A stretch of 64,000 nt of DNA from Amorphochlora amoebiformis. Taxonomy: Eukaryota; Cercozoa; Chlorarachniophyceae. Shown piece after piece: positions 1 through 36,564 of this stretch (position 1 is the first letter of the stretch; each line of letters opens with the position of its first letter). Under the pieces are notes generated by a model. The model saw only the letters and a program-made list of their open reading frames with translations, made no database searches and was not told the DNA's origin. The position numbers were made by a program, and so were the translations under genes. The DNA lies in assembly GCA_054601695.1 (NCBI GenBank), contig BAAHQB010000070.1, positions 310,001 through 374,000 on the forward strand, given 5' to 3'.

Positions 1-63
1 TCGGAGATTACCTTGCCGGTAGTACCTGGTAGTACCGGGTAGTACCCGGTAGTACCGGGCTTT
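1..63. repeat. short GC-rich minisatellite (ggtagtacc unit)
   Basis: Four to five imperfect copies of a 10-14 base unit, ggtagtaccCGG or ggtagtaccTGG, partly palindromic (ggtac core). It is the only GC-rich tandem repeat in the window and continues to the left edge. It lies downstream of URB1 exon 31, in an intron or the 3' flank. Confidence 0.7.
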
Positions 64-105
64 CATATATATATATATATTATATAATATATATATATAT
101 GTGTA

Positions 106-142
<37 letters not shown>

Positions 143-308
143 TGACACAACGTGACGTCACGCCATGTCACGCTCACAATACCTCACGTGACCATCACGT
201 GAGCACGCATGACCGCATGTATCTTGCTGAATTCTTGAGAACAAAGTTAATCATAAATCAAACGGACTTGAATCAAACTCTGGACTACAATCTACCATAC
301 CCTGCACT

Positions 309-352
<44 letters not shown>

Positions 353-421
353 GCATATGTGATTATTTACAAATGTGCATAAATCTTTGTAAAATAATCA
401 CACACATATATATATATATAT

Positions 422-452
<31 letters not shown>

Positions 453-575
453 GTATAATATATATATATATATATATATAAATATATATACACATGTATG
501 TATATGTGATTATTTACAAATGTGTCATATATATTATATATATATATATATTATATATTTATGTATGTGTGTATG

Positions 576-610
<35 letters not shown>

Positions 611-734
611 GTATATATATATTATTATATATTCTTATATATATATATATATATATACATATATATTTATATATATGTGTAAATATTGATATCCACATGT
701 GATATGTATGATATATGTATTTATACATCTTTAC
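64..734. repeat. TA microsatellite block with a short unique island
   Basis: (TA)n with scattered TG/CA steps, interrupted at about 141-310 by unique sequence that includes the tRNA-like fragment and several cgtgac/gtcacg words. No further URB1 exon could be recognised here. Confidence 0.8.
245..312 (-). repeat. tRNA-derived (SINE-like) fragment, copy 1
   Basis: On the minus strand it reads gttagtgcag, then ggtatggtag, then gtccagagtttgattcaag and tccgtttg. The first part resembles a pol III A box and gagttTgattcaa resembles a B box. About 27 bases are shared, with one mismatch, with the element at 28143. No cloverleaf can be folded, so it is not a functional tRNA. Confidence 0.5.
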
Positions 735-24233
<23,499 letters not shown>

Positions 24234-24235
24234 CG

Positions 24236-24418
24236 ATCAAGGGCTAATCCCCACATCGCGGCCATCCCGGTCATATTCTCCGGTTTATCCTCCGTAACTG
24301 CCCGGTGATGCCACGGATGTTCACGGTAATAATCTCCAACAATCTCCAATGATGTTGGCGTCCTGGTTATGCTGTTTGGGTGGGCTATTCATCGCATCTG
24401 GAGTGTCGTTATCCCAAT
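24236..24418 (-). other. small ORFs immediately upstream of the URB1 start
   Basis: Two overlapping frames look coding-like. One starts ATG at 24418 (MPYWDNDTPDAMNS...) and stops after about 34 codons. The other is open from about 24382 and ends DRAMWGLALDR-like (true ending WGLALDR) at a TGA whose bases overlap the URB1 ATG. The switch between frames sits at an imperfect 10-base duplication (ttggagatt). It could be a small upstream gene with a missed intron, a frameshifted remnant, or 5' leader of URB1. I recognise no family. Confidence 0.25.
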
Positions 24419-24539
24419 ATGGCATGGTCAAGTCTCCGCTAAGGCATACACGTGCGAAATTTGGGCTTTAAAGGGGACGGGGGGTTATCATTAGACTAGG
24501 AGTAAAAAGATTCCGGAATCCGAGGGTACGTCAGAAAAA

Positions 24540-24930
24540 TTAATTACAATATGCATGGTTTTTGACGTGTATTTCAGACCCTTCGAGTGGAATGAGCAGT
24601 ACGAATGCGGCCATATGCTCTGGGGTTTGCCTTAGCATCAAGACACAAAAGATAGGGGTCCCCAGCCTTGACAAGGCCATTGCCACAGCACCCAAGTCCG
24701 TCAAACCGACAACAGCCTTGGCCAGTTCATCTCGCCGCAGGACCAGCGTCCATGCACGAGGAGAAGCGGCTTCCAAGGTACAGTCACTACAACTCTTCTA
24801 CCCTCTCCGTCGTAGGAGGAATGTGTCGAACTAAAGAAGTACTTAGATCGACCGAGCGGTGTCAGCTGCTGCGTACCTTGTCCCCCTGCTGGATGGCCTT
24901 CGCTATTCTAAATTTCTTCTGCGTGATTTC
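24540..24930 (-). pseudogene. CHMP1/Did2-like ESCRT-III fragment, possibly broken
   Basis: Exon-like block 24930-24877 reads [15 protein letters not shown] and ends at a GTACGC donor. Block about 24790-24540 reads LVLRRDELAKAVVGL, then LGAVAMALSRL, then LRQTPEHMAAFV, and stops at 24540. These line up in order with CHMP1 (KVKKAIQQGN, AIRKKNEALNLLRL, IDAVAxRVQ, MRxVTxxMAxVV). ESCRT-III CHMP1 is a helical protein that remodels endosomal and midbody membranes. However, no acceptor AG gives both correct phase and correct spacing, and the protein stops before the C-terminal half that recruits Vps4 and Ist1. A decayed copy or a mis-modelled gene is equally possible. Confidence 0.3.
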
Positions 24931-24959
24931 CCGGTGGATAATTGCATATCACCAGGGAG

Positions 24960-25147
24960 CAATACTTTAGGGAGAGGGGGGTAGGGTTGTGGTCAAAATA
25001 TGACGATGTCAAATTTAACAGCAACTCGCAGCCGTTTTTGTACCACTGACTCCCCTCATCAAGCTGTATCTCAGCGTACCCTACGCTGGGTAAGCAATGA
25101 TTGCCTTGTTTGTGGAGTAATATATATGTATATATATTTATGCATTT

Positions 25148-25182
<35 letters not shown>

Positions 25183-25243
25183 AATGTATATATATACATA
25201 TGTATGTATATATATATATATATGTGCGTATATTGTATTTACA

Positions 25244-25293
<50 letters not shown>

Positions 25294-25698
25294 ATTTATA
25301 CATATCTATTTACATATACATACAACATATATATTGTACATGTATGTATAAAGTATTTGTATGCATTTTGTCTTATATGTACATATACTTATATAATATA
25401 TACACATATATATATATATATATATTATATATAATATATGTATATTATATAATATATATATATATTATATATATATATATATATAACATATACATATACA
25501 TATATGTAATATATAATATGTAAATATACATATATTATGTATCTATTTGCATACATGATTTTTTGTATTTGATTCCAGGTTGATTCTGTTTTTTGTGCTA
25601 TACTTTGGAATAGCCCAGAATAGGAGATTCTCTCGTTTTGCGAGGTTTAACGGAATGCAGGCATACAGTCCTATTTATTCACATATGCATATATTATA

Positions 25699-25786
<88 letters not shown>

Positions 25787-25962
25787 CATATATATATATA
25801 CATATATATATATATATGTATTTTACATACGCATACACATATACATGTGTGTATATATATATGTAATATATTTTATATATATAAATATATATATATATAT
25901 ATGTATATGTATGTGTATGTATATGTATACATATATGTATATAATATATTATATATATATAT

Positions 25963-26032
<70 letters not shown>

Positions 26033-26044
26033 TATATGTATATT

Positions 26045-26093
<49 letters not shown>

Positions 26094-26114
26094 TATATAC
26101 ACATATATATATAC

Positions 26115-26147
<33 letters not shown>

Positions 26148-26403
26148 CATGTGAGATACATATTTTATCCAGTGTATACAAAACATTTTCATACACTACA
26201 CGCATGAATATAGCTATGTACACATAATGTACATATTTATACACATGCTCATATAACTTACATACATAATGAATATATATTAACCAGTTATTTCATATAC
26301 TTACGCACATATTACACATGTACATATATATATATATATAACTTACATACATAATGAATATATATTAACCAGTTATTTCATATACTTACGCACATATTAC
26401 ACA

Positions 26404-26445
<42 letters not shown>

Positions 26446-26860
26446 CTATATATATATATATATAATATACGTACATTATAACATAGCCTCTACTTCCTGC
26501 ACAATACCAATATATAGAATGTTACATATTAGATCACATGTTTAGGCCATTCTATTGGATGTTGTCCTCAATGTTCCCGCCTTGGCTGAAAGGTACCTAT
26601 AGGTGAGTAGTTTATTCAGTTCGGGTTTCAGACTAGTTTCCAAACTTGAAATGAGACAATTTAGTGCTGAAAGGAGTAATTAAGATTTGTTGAACCTGTA
26701 TGTAACGGCAGATTTCTGCTTCCTGCCGAGGCTCTTAACTCCAGCGTCGGACTATGGTTCCTTGCTTGAGTGTAATTATTGTTGCTGTATTTTATGTTGT
26801 GTTACATGTTGTTCATTGTCAGTCTTTGTATGGATTCATACAGATATATCTATGTACAAG

Positions 26861-26898
<38 letters not shown>

Positions 26899-26900
26899 GT

Positions 26901-26939
<39 letters not shown>

Positions 26940-26964
26940 ATAATATATGTGCATAGATATGCAG

Positions 26965-27014
<50 letters not shown>

Positions 27015-27592
27015 TTATATATATGTATATATATGTTACATATATATGAAGTTAGATGTAGATATATAAAAAAAATATGTACATATATGAGCACACGTAA
27101 AATCCGAAAATTTGTGTTATAATATATATATATATATATATATACATATATATAAATAAATATATATACATATATATATATACATATATATAAATATATA
27201 TATTTATATATGTATATATATGTGTGTATGAATTTTATTGATGTAAAAGTATGTACATACATACATATATATATATATATATCATATATATATATATGTA
27301 TATAAGTCTCCAAAAAAATACTCAATATAGTATTCAACATACTACAGACAGTTACGTGTGTATTCGATGGTATTAGGCTTTTCATCCAGGCGTACAACAC
27401 CGTGTTTCTTTACCTGTTTGTCTCAGCCCTGTATGGATCCATCTCCTCTATCATGGGAAAGGTCTAATCATTTCAGACACATGTGTATGACGTTCTTATT
27501 GTGCAAACCTATATACATACATAGAGTGAGAGGGAGATAAACACACCCATATACATACTATATACATATACATAAGATGTATATATATATAT

Positions 27593-27626
<34 letters not shown>

Positions 27627-27792
27627 TTGATAGGATATATTTATAAATAATATATATATATATGTATATTTACTTCTTAATTTATAAATGAATAAATGTA
27701 TACAAATATAAATAATATAAATATTGCAATACTTATGCATTATTAATATATGCACGTTATTGTATATGTAACAAAATCACATGGTCGTTTCG

Positions 27793-27841
<49 letters not shown>

Positions 27842-27932
27842 TATATATATATGTATATATGTATATGTGTGTTATGTGTGTATGTGATATATATATATAT
27901 ATATGTAATCAATATATACACATAATACATAA

Positions 27933-27978
<46 letters not shown>

Positions 27979-28142
27979 TATATATAGATATGTATGTATA
28001 TATATATATATATACCGTGTGTGTGTGTGTGTGTGTATGTAAATACATGTATGCATATTTTAATATTGGTAATACATAGTACAAATATATATCTATATAA
28101 ATATATACATACACATACATATGTATGTACATATATATTTTG
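24960..28142. other. intergenic stretch: TA repeats with three unique islands
   Basis: TA blocks at about 25120-25540, 25685-26150, 26860-27310 and 27555-28135. Unique islands at 24960-25120, 25560-25680, 26480-26860 and 27310-27545 contain short open frames (for example EEMDPYRAETNR on the minus strand near 27437, bounded by AG and GT) that might be exons of an unrecognised minus-strand gene. I cannot link them to each other in phase. Confidence 0.4.
26257..26420. repeat. 82-base tandem duplication
   Basis: The unit acttacatacataatgaat...ttacacatgtacatatata occurs twice in tandem, nearly identical. This implies a recent duplication. Confidence 0.9.
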
Positions 28143-28190
28143 TTAGCGCAGTGGTAAGTCCAGAGTTCGATTCAAGTCCGTTTGGATTAT
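28143..28190 (+). repeat. tRNA-derived (SINE-like) fragment, copy 2
   Basis: Reads gttagcgcagtggtaag (A-box-like, as in a tRNA D arm) followed directly by gtccagagttcgattcaag (B-box-like) and tccgtttgg. The anticodon arm is missing, which is typical of a tRNA-derived SINE head or a decayed tRNA. It shares its 3' half with 245-312. Confidence 0.55.
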
Positions 28191-28381
28191 GACGAATGAT
28201 TATAGATAACTTCTTGCGGTAGTCAGATACTTCCTTTCTTCCTCGGAACCGTATGGGTTCCGAGAATATTCTGGGTTCCGACTATTGTGGTACTACTGGT
28301 ATACTCTGAGGAACTGACGGTAGTCTAGCCAGCCGCCGCGTAGTTAACTAGCTATAGGTTCCGCGCTAGCTCTACATGCTG

Positions 28382-28436
<55 letters not shown>

Positions 28437-28779
28437 CATATACATATATAATATATATATATGTGTGTAAATATATATGTGTGTCTACATCTTCATATAA
28501 TTGTAGTTATTATTATAGAGAGAGAGAGGTGATGTATAAATATAGATTATATGTATACATATATATCTAAAATTAAATGCAAAAGTATGTATATACGTGT
28601 ACACAATGTGACAGGCCGGGCGAATTCCACTCATTGCGAATGCCGCCGAAGCGTCATCCTCAAACTTCTAGATCTACCGCAACCGTTCCGGGGTACCATA
28701 TACGCATAGATAACTTCCCGGTCCCTAGCCGCAGCCTGCGCGGCGCGGCAGCTAAATTTCATTGAAATTAACTATATTC

Positions 28780-29597
28780 TAGATATTAATACACACGTGT
28801 TCGCGTACGTTGTCTAGATAGTAGCCGCTCAGCATTTATACTGGTCTATGACTGGTAGACTGTAGATACATGTGTGGTTCACAATATTATTTATCATAGT
28901 ACTAATTACACTACGTAGTCCAGTCTAGAATCCGGCATTGATAATCTGGTAACAATTACACTTCACACCATCCGCAACGAACTTATTCAGTCGCTGGTTA
29001 TTTTAGTTATTTACCTGCCAACAATTAATATTTATTAGTACTGAGTAATGATTACTCTGCACTCTATGAGTACTCTACAACCAGCATCTAGAGCAGCTAG
29101 ATACTCTATAGTACTAGAAGTACTGAGTCCACATCCCCCGGCCATGATGATCCTCAGGTTCTACTAGTCTTTGGCGCCTGGGCTCAGCACACGACTAGAA
29201 AGACCAGCCTCTAGAGCCTAGACATGATATATCTTAGATATATTACAGCCTTCTAGACTTTATGATAACTAGATAAAGACTAGAATATAAAGACCATAAT
29301 TCTCTAGATTCTAGATAATCTATCTAGTCTATGATGTGTGTACACGCCACACTCTACTCTACTAGACTCTAGCTACTAGTCTTGACTGACGGACGCCGAT
29401 GCGCTAACGAGTCCTAGAGTCGTTTACTACGGGTCGTACACTAGTACAGTCCGACTCGTACTACTACTACTACTCTAGTCACGATACACTAGATACATCT
29501 ACTAGAACTCATCGTCTACAGTCGCGGATCCGATCGGATATGATCTAGGTGATTGCAATCCGGCATGATCTAATTATTAATGGTATTCGTATGATGA
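28780..29597. repeat. CTAG-rich intergenic island 1
   Basis: Free of TA microsatellites but strongly enriched in ctag, tagt and actag words (for example ctctagcctagacatg, ctagattctagataat). No ORF of note. Lies between the 3' end of the ZC2HC1-type gene and the CHMP1-like fragment. Confidence 0.65.
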
Positions 29598-29991
29598 TCA
29601 TGGGTTATTGTTGCGGCAATCATGCAAAAGTTTGTTTCCCCCTAGATAGCCCCGCTCCGCAGTATTCACCTCCTGCTTCCCTTCCGGACACCACCTGATT
29701 ATCAACAAGTTCATGATTATTTCTTTTTGTGCTGGATTCATACCATATGCCTGTCTCTTTGAGACGAGTCGCTTCGGCTTGGCGCGGATGTTCTTGCATC
29801 TAGGGATATGCCTTTCGGCGACATCCGCGTTAAATCGTCTTCCGCTATGGTTGTGTAATAACGTCAGAACGAGAAGGTAAGAGATCGAATAGTCAAGAGA
29901 GCATATATATATATATAGAAATATAATATATATAATGTACAAATACATACATGTACATATTAACATATATTGCATGCATAATGTAATACAC

Positions 29992-30039
<48 letters not shown>

Positions 30040-31048
30040 ATATATATATATGTATATAATATATATATAATATATAACTTACATCTAATTTACCAGTGAG
30101 GGCAAGGCGTTCTATCATCTTCCACGGGCTGCGAGGGCATCGGCGGGAGATCTCTTAAATCCTTTCCCTGGAAAGGAAGCTTACATATGTACACATATAT
30201 ATTCATATATACACTTACACATGCATACATACATATATATACACATACATATATATACATGATATATGTAATGTGTATGTTTGCAAATATCTTACATGTG
30301 TATATGTTTGAACCTCTTTCAAAGCCTTCTTAATCAATCTGCCTTGGCGCATGGCTTCCCGCAGGGCCTCACGATCTTTCTTCCATTTTGGTTTTTCCTT
30401 CTTTTGCTTCTTGATCGCCTGGTACCTGCGGTCAGATCGTTTGTCCTTCTTTACCTTCTCCTCAACTCGCTTGACACTGAACTTACGACGCGTCTTCTGG
30501 CATACTTTCTTCTCGACATGTCGCTGAATATTTGTTTAACCTTTACATCAATTATATCACATAAGGTTGAATGTAGTTTGGGAATTCAGTTTTGAGTCAT
30601 TGTATTTACATAGTGAACGTACAGGACCACACATGCTCGAGCTGAATTATATTGTCTACAAGTGTAAGTGGACTTACAGATAGATACAATACCTTTAGAA
30701 CGTCGGGTTTAAACTTCCTTCCACAGTAAACGCAAGGATCTAACTGAACGGGCTCCTCCGCGTATGGATCTGGGCCATCCTCGTCTTCTGAACCGGCATA
30801 ATCGTTCTGTTGTATATATATATATATATCACATATTATATATATATATATATATTCATATTTAGAACTATAACTCTATTTATATAATTATATATATATA
30901 TATATATATGTATATACATAGTTGTATGTGTGTTACCTAGTAAATGTATAATTATGTACGTATACGTTCACATATTGAAATTACGTATACATATATGTAT
31001 ATATATATCGTCAATACACAAATGTATATTATGTAATGTAAATATATA

Positions 31049-31120
<72 letters not shown>

Positions 31121-31176
31121 TATCTATATGTATATTACATATATATATATATATATATATAATGTGTATAAATATG

Positions 31177-31207
<31 letters not shown>

Positions 31208-31393
31208 GTATATATATATATATATATGTATACATACATATATATTTATATATACATATATAATATATATATACATATAATATATATATATATATATATA
31301 AATTAGATCCATGTGTATGTGCATACACTTTATGATGAGTAAATTTACATAGATTAGAAATACGTATGTGTATTTTTTAATATTGCACATATA

Positions 31394-31450
<57 letters not shown>

Positions 31451-33307
31451 GTTTATTTATATAAATATGTATATATAAATGTACATACGTATATATATAT
31501 ATACATATATATATATTTATATATATGTTCGTGTACACACACACACACATATATATATATGTCTATGTGTGTTGCGTGGATGATATGTGCATGGGGAGAT
31601 AGATCACCGAAACTGTGATGCCGGGAGCCGTCTGAGAGGAGGAAAATTATTAGTATTAATATTCAATACACACTTACATGCAGAGGGGAGACCTGGGCCG
31701 GCTCTTGATAAGTTTGGTTGGCATAAGGACCGCCCAAATCGTCACTATGATTGTCAACATCGTCGTCACCTTCCTCATCCCCAAACTTCTGGTTATAACC
31801 ATAATCCATATCTCCAAACCCCACCTCAGACCCGGCCGCAGCCCCGGACCCTCTCTTAGATTCCGAGCGAGCCTCAACTCGGGAAGATTTCGCACGGAAA
31901 TTCTTAGATTTCGCATGGGTAGCCGCGGATTTTTGTTCTCGTTCGACCCTCTGCGCGTACTCAGAAGCGTCTTGCCACCTAAAACATTTATGCTTTAGAC
32001 GAAATAACCTCATTTGGTATATTCATCACCTGCGGGCAGAAGAGTTTCCACTTCGAGGTTGAGACTCGGGATGTTGACTGGGGCCACCCGGTGGTGGTGG
32101 AGACCGTCCTGAAATATCAGCACTCTCCCCTGTGGTGAATTCGATTAGCGGATTGCGAAGTTTGTGGTTAGCAACTTACGAACGTCGTAGTCGTAGTATT
32201 GATTCGAAGCCTCCTAGAATAGTGCAAAATGCAGTGTAAGGGTAAATACCATGTGTGAGACTAGCAAAAATTGCGTGATTGCTAGTGTATATAAATTAGG
32301 TATCTGTACCATCGGCTTGCTATACATCTGAGCTTGCGCTTTCGTCGCCGACTGGGTCGCCGACTCCGCGGCAGCCGCAATGGCTTCTTTCAACCCGCTG
32401 ACAGTTTTTTGAATTAACTGTTCTGCTTTCAGATTGTTGCTGTTCAGACATACCTGTCTATGGCCATAAACTTTTGGTTAGCTGTCTGCATGAAGGATAT
32501 GAAGAGCCTCTGCTGGTGTCGAACTAGTTTCAACTGTTCCTCCAGGCTCTAGTATGTCAACACAATACACGTATAAGAGTAAACCATGAGGTATGAGCCG
32601 TCAACCTGTATACGCTTGAGTAGCTGGCGCTCCCGTACGTTGTTGGTATCTGCAGATTGCACCCTCGAAACACTCCCATGTCCTTGAGACCTCCCCGCCA
32701 AGTGCTGAGGCTGCTGCATATCCTGAAAGATGAATCTATGGTAAGGGGTATCGTCTAAAAACATATATTCAAGGGTACATTAGGCTGGGGGGGAGGATAT
32801 CCCTGTCTTGCATCGTCTCGTCTGCCCTCGGCTTCAAATGCAGGGGAATATCCACGCCCTTCGCTGCGAGATCGAGACCCTCCCTGTCCCATAGGATACC
32901 CATGGCTCTGAATAGGTACCCGTCTGTATAATAAACAGGGTTTAGGCTCTTGGTAGTTGAATCTCATCAACGTTCTTCGAGTACCGTCGTTCTCTCGCTC
33001 CGGCTTCCATATCCCCGTATCCCCTCTGCGCCGCCTCTCGCTCCATGCGCATCTTTCGCTGAAAATGCGATGGAATGTTAGAAGATGAGATCTTCACCCA
33101 ACCGACGGTAACCTGATCGCGGATTCTCTGTGAATTTTCCTTCCGAATCCTCACTTGCCCTGCGTAATCTGGAAAAACATCGTGTTTCATCTAGATTCTA
33201 CTTTATTTTCAGGGTACTTTCATTAGTACTCAGTAGCTTTGCATACCGCTCATATGTCCGGAGCTATATCCTCCACTGGAGGCAGAATAGCCTCGCCTGT
33301 GAGCCAT
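29598..33307 (-). CDS. ZC2HC1-type C2HC zinc-finger protein, 14 exons, 564 aa
   Basis: Exons: 33307-33247, 33168-33113, 33058-32985, 32923-32779, 32722-32606, 32548-32454, 32397-32310, 32213-32180, 32108-32030, 31978-31678, 30806-30693, 30523-30314, 30167-30094, 29844-29598; 1695 nt, all phases consistent. The N-terminal third is Arg/Gly/Ser-rich; a coiled coil lies near residues 140-210, then an acidic low-complexity stretch (about 250-360). Two C2HC fingers follow: [16 protein letters not shown] with VEKKVC near 376-400, and [20 protein letters not shown] near 480-500, each split by an intron. Between them is a Lys/Arg-rich linker. Paired fingers of this kind define the ZC2HC1 family, which is common in ciliated eukaryotes; no biochemical role is assigned. 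The stop at 29598 could instead be preceded by a splice at 29665, so the last 60 residues are less certain. The exon 3 donor is weak. Confidence 0.72.
30830..31575. repeat. TA microsatellites in intron 10 of the ZC2HC1-type gene
   Basis: The only long intron of this gene that is TA-filled. The other introns are 45-220 bases or partly TA. Confidence 0.9.
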
Positions 33308-33436
33308 ATTTCAGTAATGGGAAACCGGCAGACGAGCCCTCCAAGCGCGAAATTAACGTGACGGACAGAAAAGAATATAAATTGTCGGGTATGGACCCGG
33401 AGGGCCAAGTGGTGAAGCTTCGAGAAAAGGGCATTT

Positions 33437-33855
33437 CTAGGTTAAAGGTGAGCATCCGATGCCTTGGAAACTCAATTTGGGCCCTAAGTTATCGTTTAAC
33501 ATGTCGTAGGCCTCGACACATCTCAATGAGTTTATCAAGAAGCAACAACGGAACAGAGTACGAGACAGAAAGGTGGGACCGGCTTCTTTGGGTCATCGGT
33601 GTGGGTTCTGAATTATCTTGTGACTGGGTATCGGGTGTTGGGGATGCCAAGAGTAGGCTAGGTCCCCAGGGTGGTTCTATCTGGATTGGACGCCAGGCTG
33701 GACACTGGTAGCCTGATCTGCCTGACCTCTGCAATACTTAGGACAACTTTCCGGGAGCCACGGGGGTAAGCGACGATATCTTCAGTCAACTCCAGCTGCT
33801 TCGAAACGCTGTCGACGCGTCTATACGTGTAGTTTAACATAGTCTGACAAGCCAT
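33437..33855 (-). CDS. hypothetical small two-exon protein (67 aa)
   Basis: Exon 1, 33855-33727, starts MACQTMLNYTYRRVDSVSKQ and ends KVVLSIAE at a GTCAGG donor in phase 0. Exon 2, 33511-33437, reads AYDMLNDNLGPKLSF and ends at a TAG. The joined ORF is 204 nt. No family recognised; it has no membrane segment and is mostly helix-forming. It sits about 130 bases upstream of the ZC2HC1-type start, same strand. The acceptor (TCGAG) lacks a pyrimidine tract, so exon 1 is more believable than exon 2. Confidence 0.35.
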
Positions 33856-33899
33856 GCAGTAGTCAGTGACTGAGCAGTGCGAACCATTGATGATTTCAG

Positions 33900-34430
33900 C
33901 ACGCGCGAAATTTCTCCTTTAAAAAAAAGTCTATGCAAGTTACGTAATGCAATGAATCGAATCGAATCGAAGACATGAATATATCGTCCTGAATATGTGA
34001 GAATACTGACCATGATCTAGATGATCTAGAATCATTACCATCGATCTGCATCGATATGTCTAGATGTATCATAGCTAGTAGCTATAATCATGAATTTAAT
34101 ATAACTTATCGGCTAGTATCTGTAGTATATCTACATGCAGACTATGATGCAGTAGTATATATCTAGATAGCTTAGCTATAGCTACTAACTTGCTACTGAC
34201 TACAACATATATAACATCAAACTAGCTCATATCTGGATCGTGGATATCTATCGATGTAGTCATGATCTACTATCTGGACTATGGCATCATAGTAAGTAGT
34301 CCCGAGAGAGCTATACTATGATAGTCATGTCGATGGAAATTTACAAGGACGATTATGAGACAGAAGTTTTTTGAACTCAGCCTTGCCGCGTTGGCTGGCA
34401 TGAGTAACGAGTACTAAGTTACTACTAAAC
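33900..34430. repeat. CTAG/GATC-rich intergenic island 2
   Basis: Same character as island 1: tctagatgatctagaatc, atcgatctgcatcgatatg, agatagcttagctatagc. It also holds a gaatcgaatcgaatcgaa run near 33955. No coding signal. Lies between two minus-strand genes. Confidence 0.65.
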
Positions 34431-34435
34431 CCTAA

Positions 34436-34715
34436 TTAATTCACTTCAACGCTTCCTGTAGTTTTCCGCCCAATAGGCTCAGGTCCCAAGCTATCTTGTG
34501 AACAATCTGTAACAGCTGTATCAGCTAGCACTGGCCCGTCCAGTTCTCTTCTCAGCTTTACGAGCTGCTCCACCAAATTTTGAATCTGCGCGTGATCCTC
34601 GGAATTAGCCTTGCGCATCCGCAGGAGCTCAGCTTCGTACTTCCTCTTCATTTCACAGACTAATGCCTAAAAGAAAAAGTTCAGAAATAGTTGCAGAAAT
34701 AATCATATAGATACA

Positions 34716-34748
<33 letters not shown>

Positions 34749-34889
34749 TATATTATGCATATATAAAAAAATATACATATACATATGAGTATATAATATA
34801 TATATATAATATGTATATATATATATATATATGTATTTATATTTTATAATATATACATACATATATATATTACATATATATATATAAAT

Positions 34890-34950
<61 letters not shown>

Positions 34951-35348
34951 CATATATATATGTATATACATAATACATACATACATATATATATATATGA
35001 GTGTATAGACGTGAACATATATGTATGTATATATATACATATATATATATATATAGACATGTACAATGTATAAATCACATTCTACATGTATATGTATACA
35101 AATATTTATGCACACACATTGATATATATGTACTTATGTATATATCATGTTATACTATATATAATATATATATACGTATAATATATATATATATGTATAG
35201 TATATACTATATAAATATATATTATATATATATATATATATATTATATTTATAACCATATATATATATATATATATCTATATATATTTCATATATATATA
35301 CTGTATATAATTATGCTCACACATATTATGTTTACTGTTACACATATA

Positions 35349-35390
<42 letters not shown>

Positions 35391-35702
35391 AATATGTATG
35401 TATATATATAATATATAGATACATATATATAGTATCATATATATATAGAGTTTTAAATATATGTATGTATATAGGTATAATTGTATAATAAATGTATACA
35501 TGTATGTATACACAAATATAATGTAAATGAAAAACATATATTGCAACTCTGTACATATGATACCATAATAGATGTACTAAAGCTAAATGTACAGGTAATA
35601 CTCAATATATATTTAAACATATACACATATGTACACATATATCATAATAAATATACGAATATTTGTATTACATGTTCGTATTCATTTTTATATACATATA
35701 TT

Positions 35703-35736
<34 letters not shown>

Positions 35737-35808
35737 TATATATATACACATTACACATCACATAAACATATATATATATATATATTTATGTGTATGTATA
35801 TGATATAA

Positions 35809-35839
<31 letters not shown>

Positions 35840-36413
35840 CATGAATATATAGATATATAAACTTAAATATGTAATATAGATACTCTTATTTTACAACAGA
35901 GAGAGGTACAGCTGACTCACCATTTGCTGTTTGAGCTTGTACTCAAGTTCAGCCTTACTCACGGTGCGCGCGCGAACCGGGAGCCTATTTGCGGACAAAT
36001 AATTTCCTTAGAATCGCATAACACTCGGGAAAGAAACTTAGAATGAGTTACTCTTGTGGTCTAGAGTTCTCATCCGGTCCCTCGATTTCATCTAGCTGCC
36101 TTCCAGCTCGCCTTGAGTTGTGTTCGGTATTTCAGACTAAAACTGCAGGAAGAAATTTGTTCATTTTTTTGGAGAATATCCGACCTAAGGCGCACTTCCG
36201 TGTAGGTGGCTAGGATTTCCCTTGCTGCTTTCCATGGAAGCGCTTGACCTCCCGAACAAATATGCTCGAAACAAATCTATGAATCATGTGAAATATGAGA
36301 TAAATATACCAAATATACCAGATATGCAATGCAATAAAATCTATTATGTATTACGTATTTGAATTTATTCAAGAATGTCTTCACACATTCATATAATTAT
36401 ATGTACATATTAA

Positions 36414-36444
<31 letters not shown>

Positions 36445-36526
36445 ATATATAATATATCTATTTATAAAAATATATATATATATATATGTGGGTGTATATA
36501 TATATATATATAATATATATTATGTG

Positions 36527-36564
<38 letters not shown>

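Noticed and set aside
24562-24834. 90-codon plus-strand ORF
   Set aside because: The opposite frame resembles CHMP1 in three ordered motifs; this one resembles nothing.
28143-28190. Functional tRNA gene
   Set aside because: A-box and B-box words are adjacent with no room for an anticodon arm and no acceptor stem pairing.
28577-28765. 62-codon plus-strand ORF in a GC-rich patch
   Set aside because: No splice partners, no recognisable domain and low-complexity Arg/Pro/Ser composition; could be chance.
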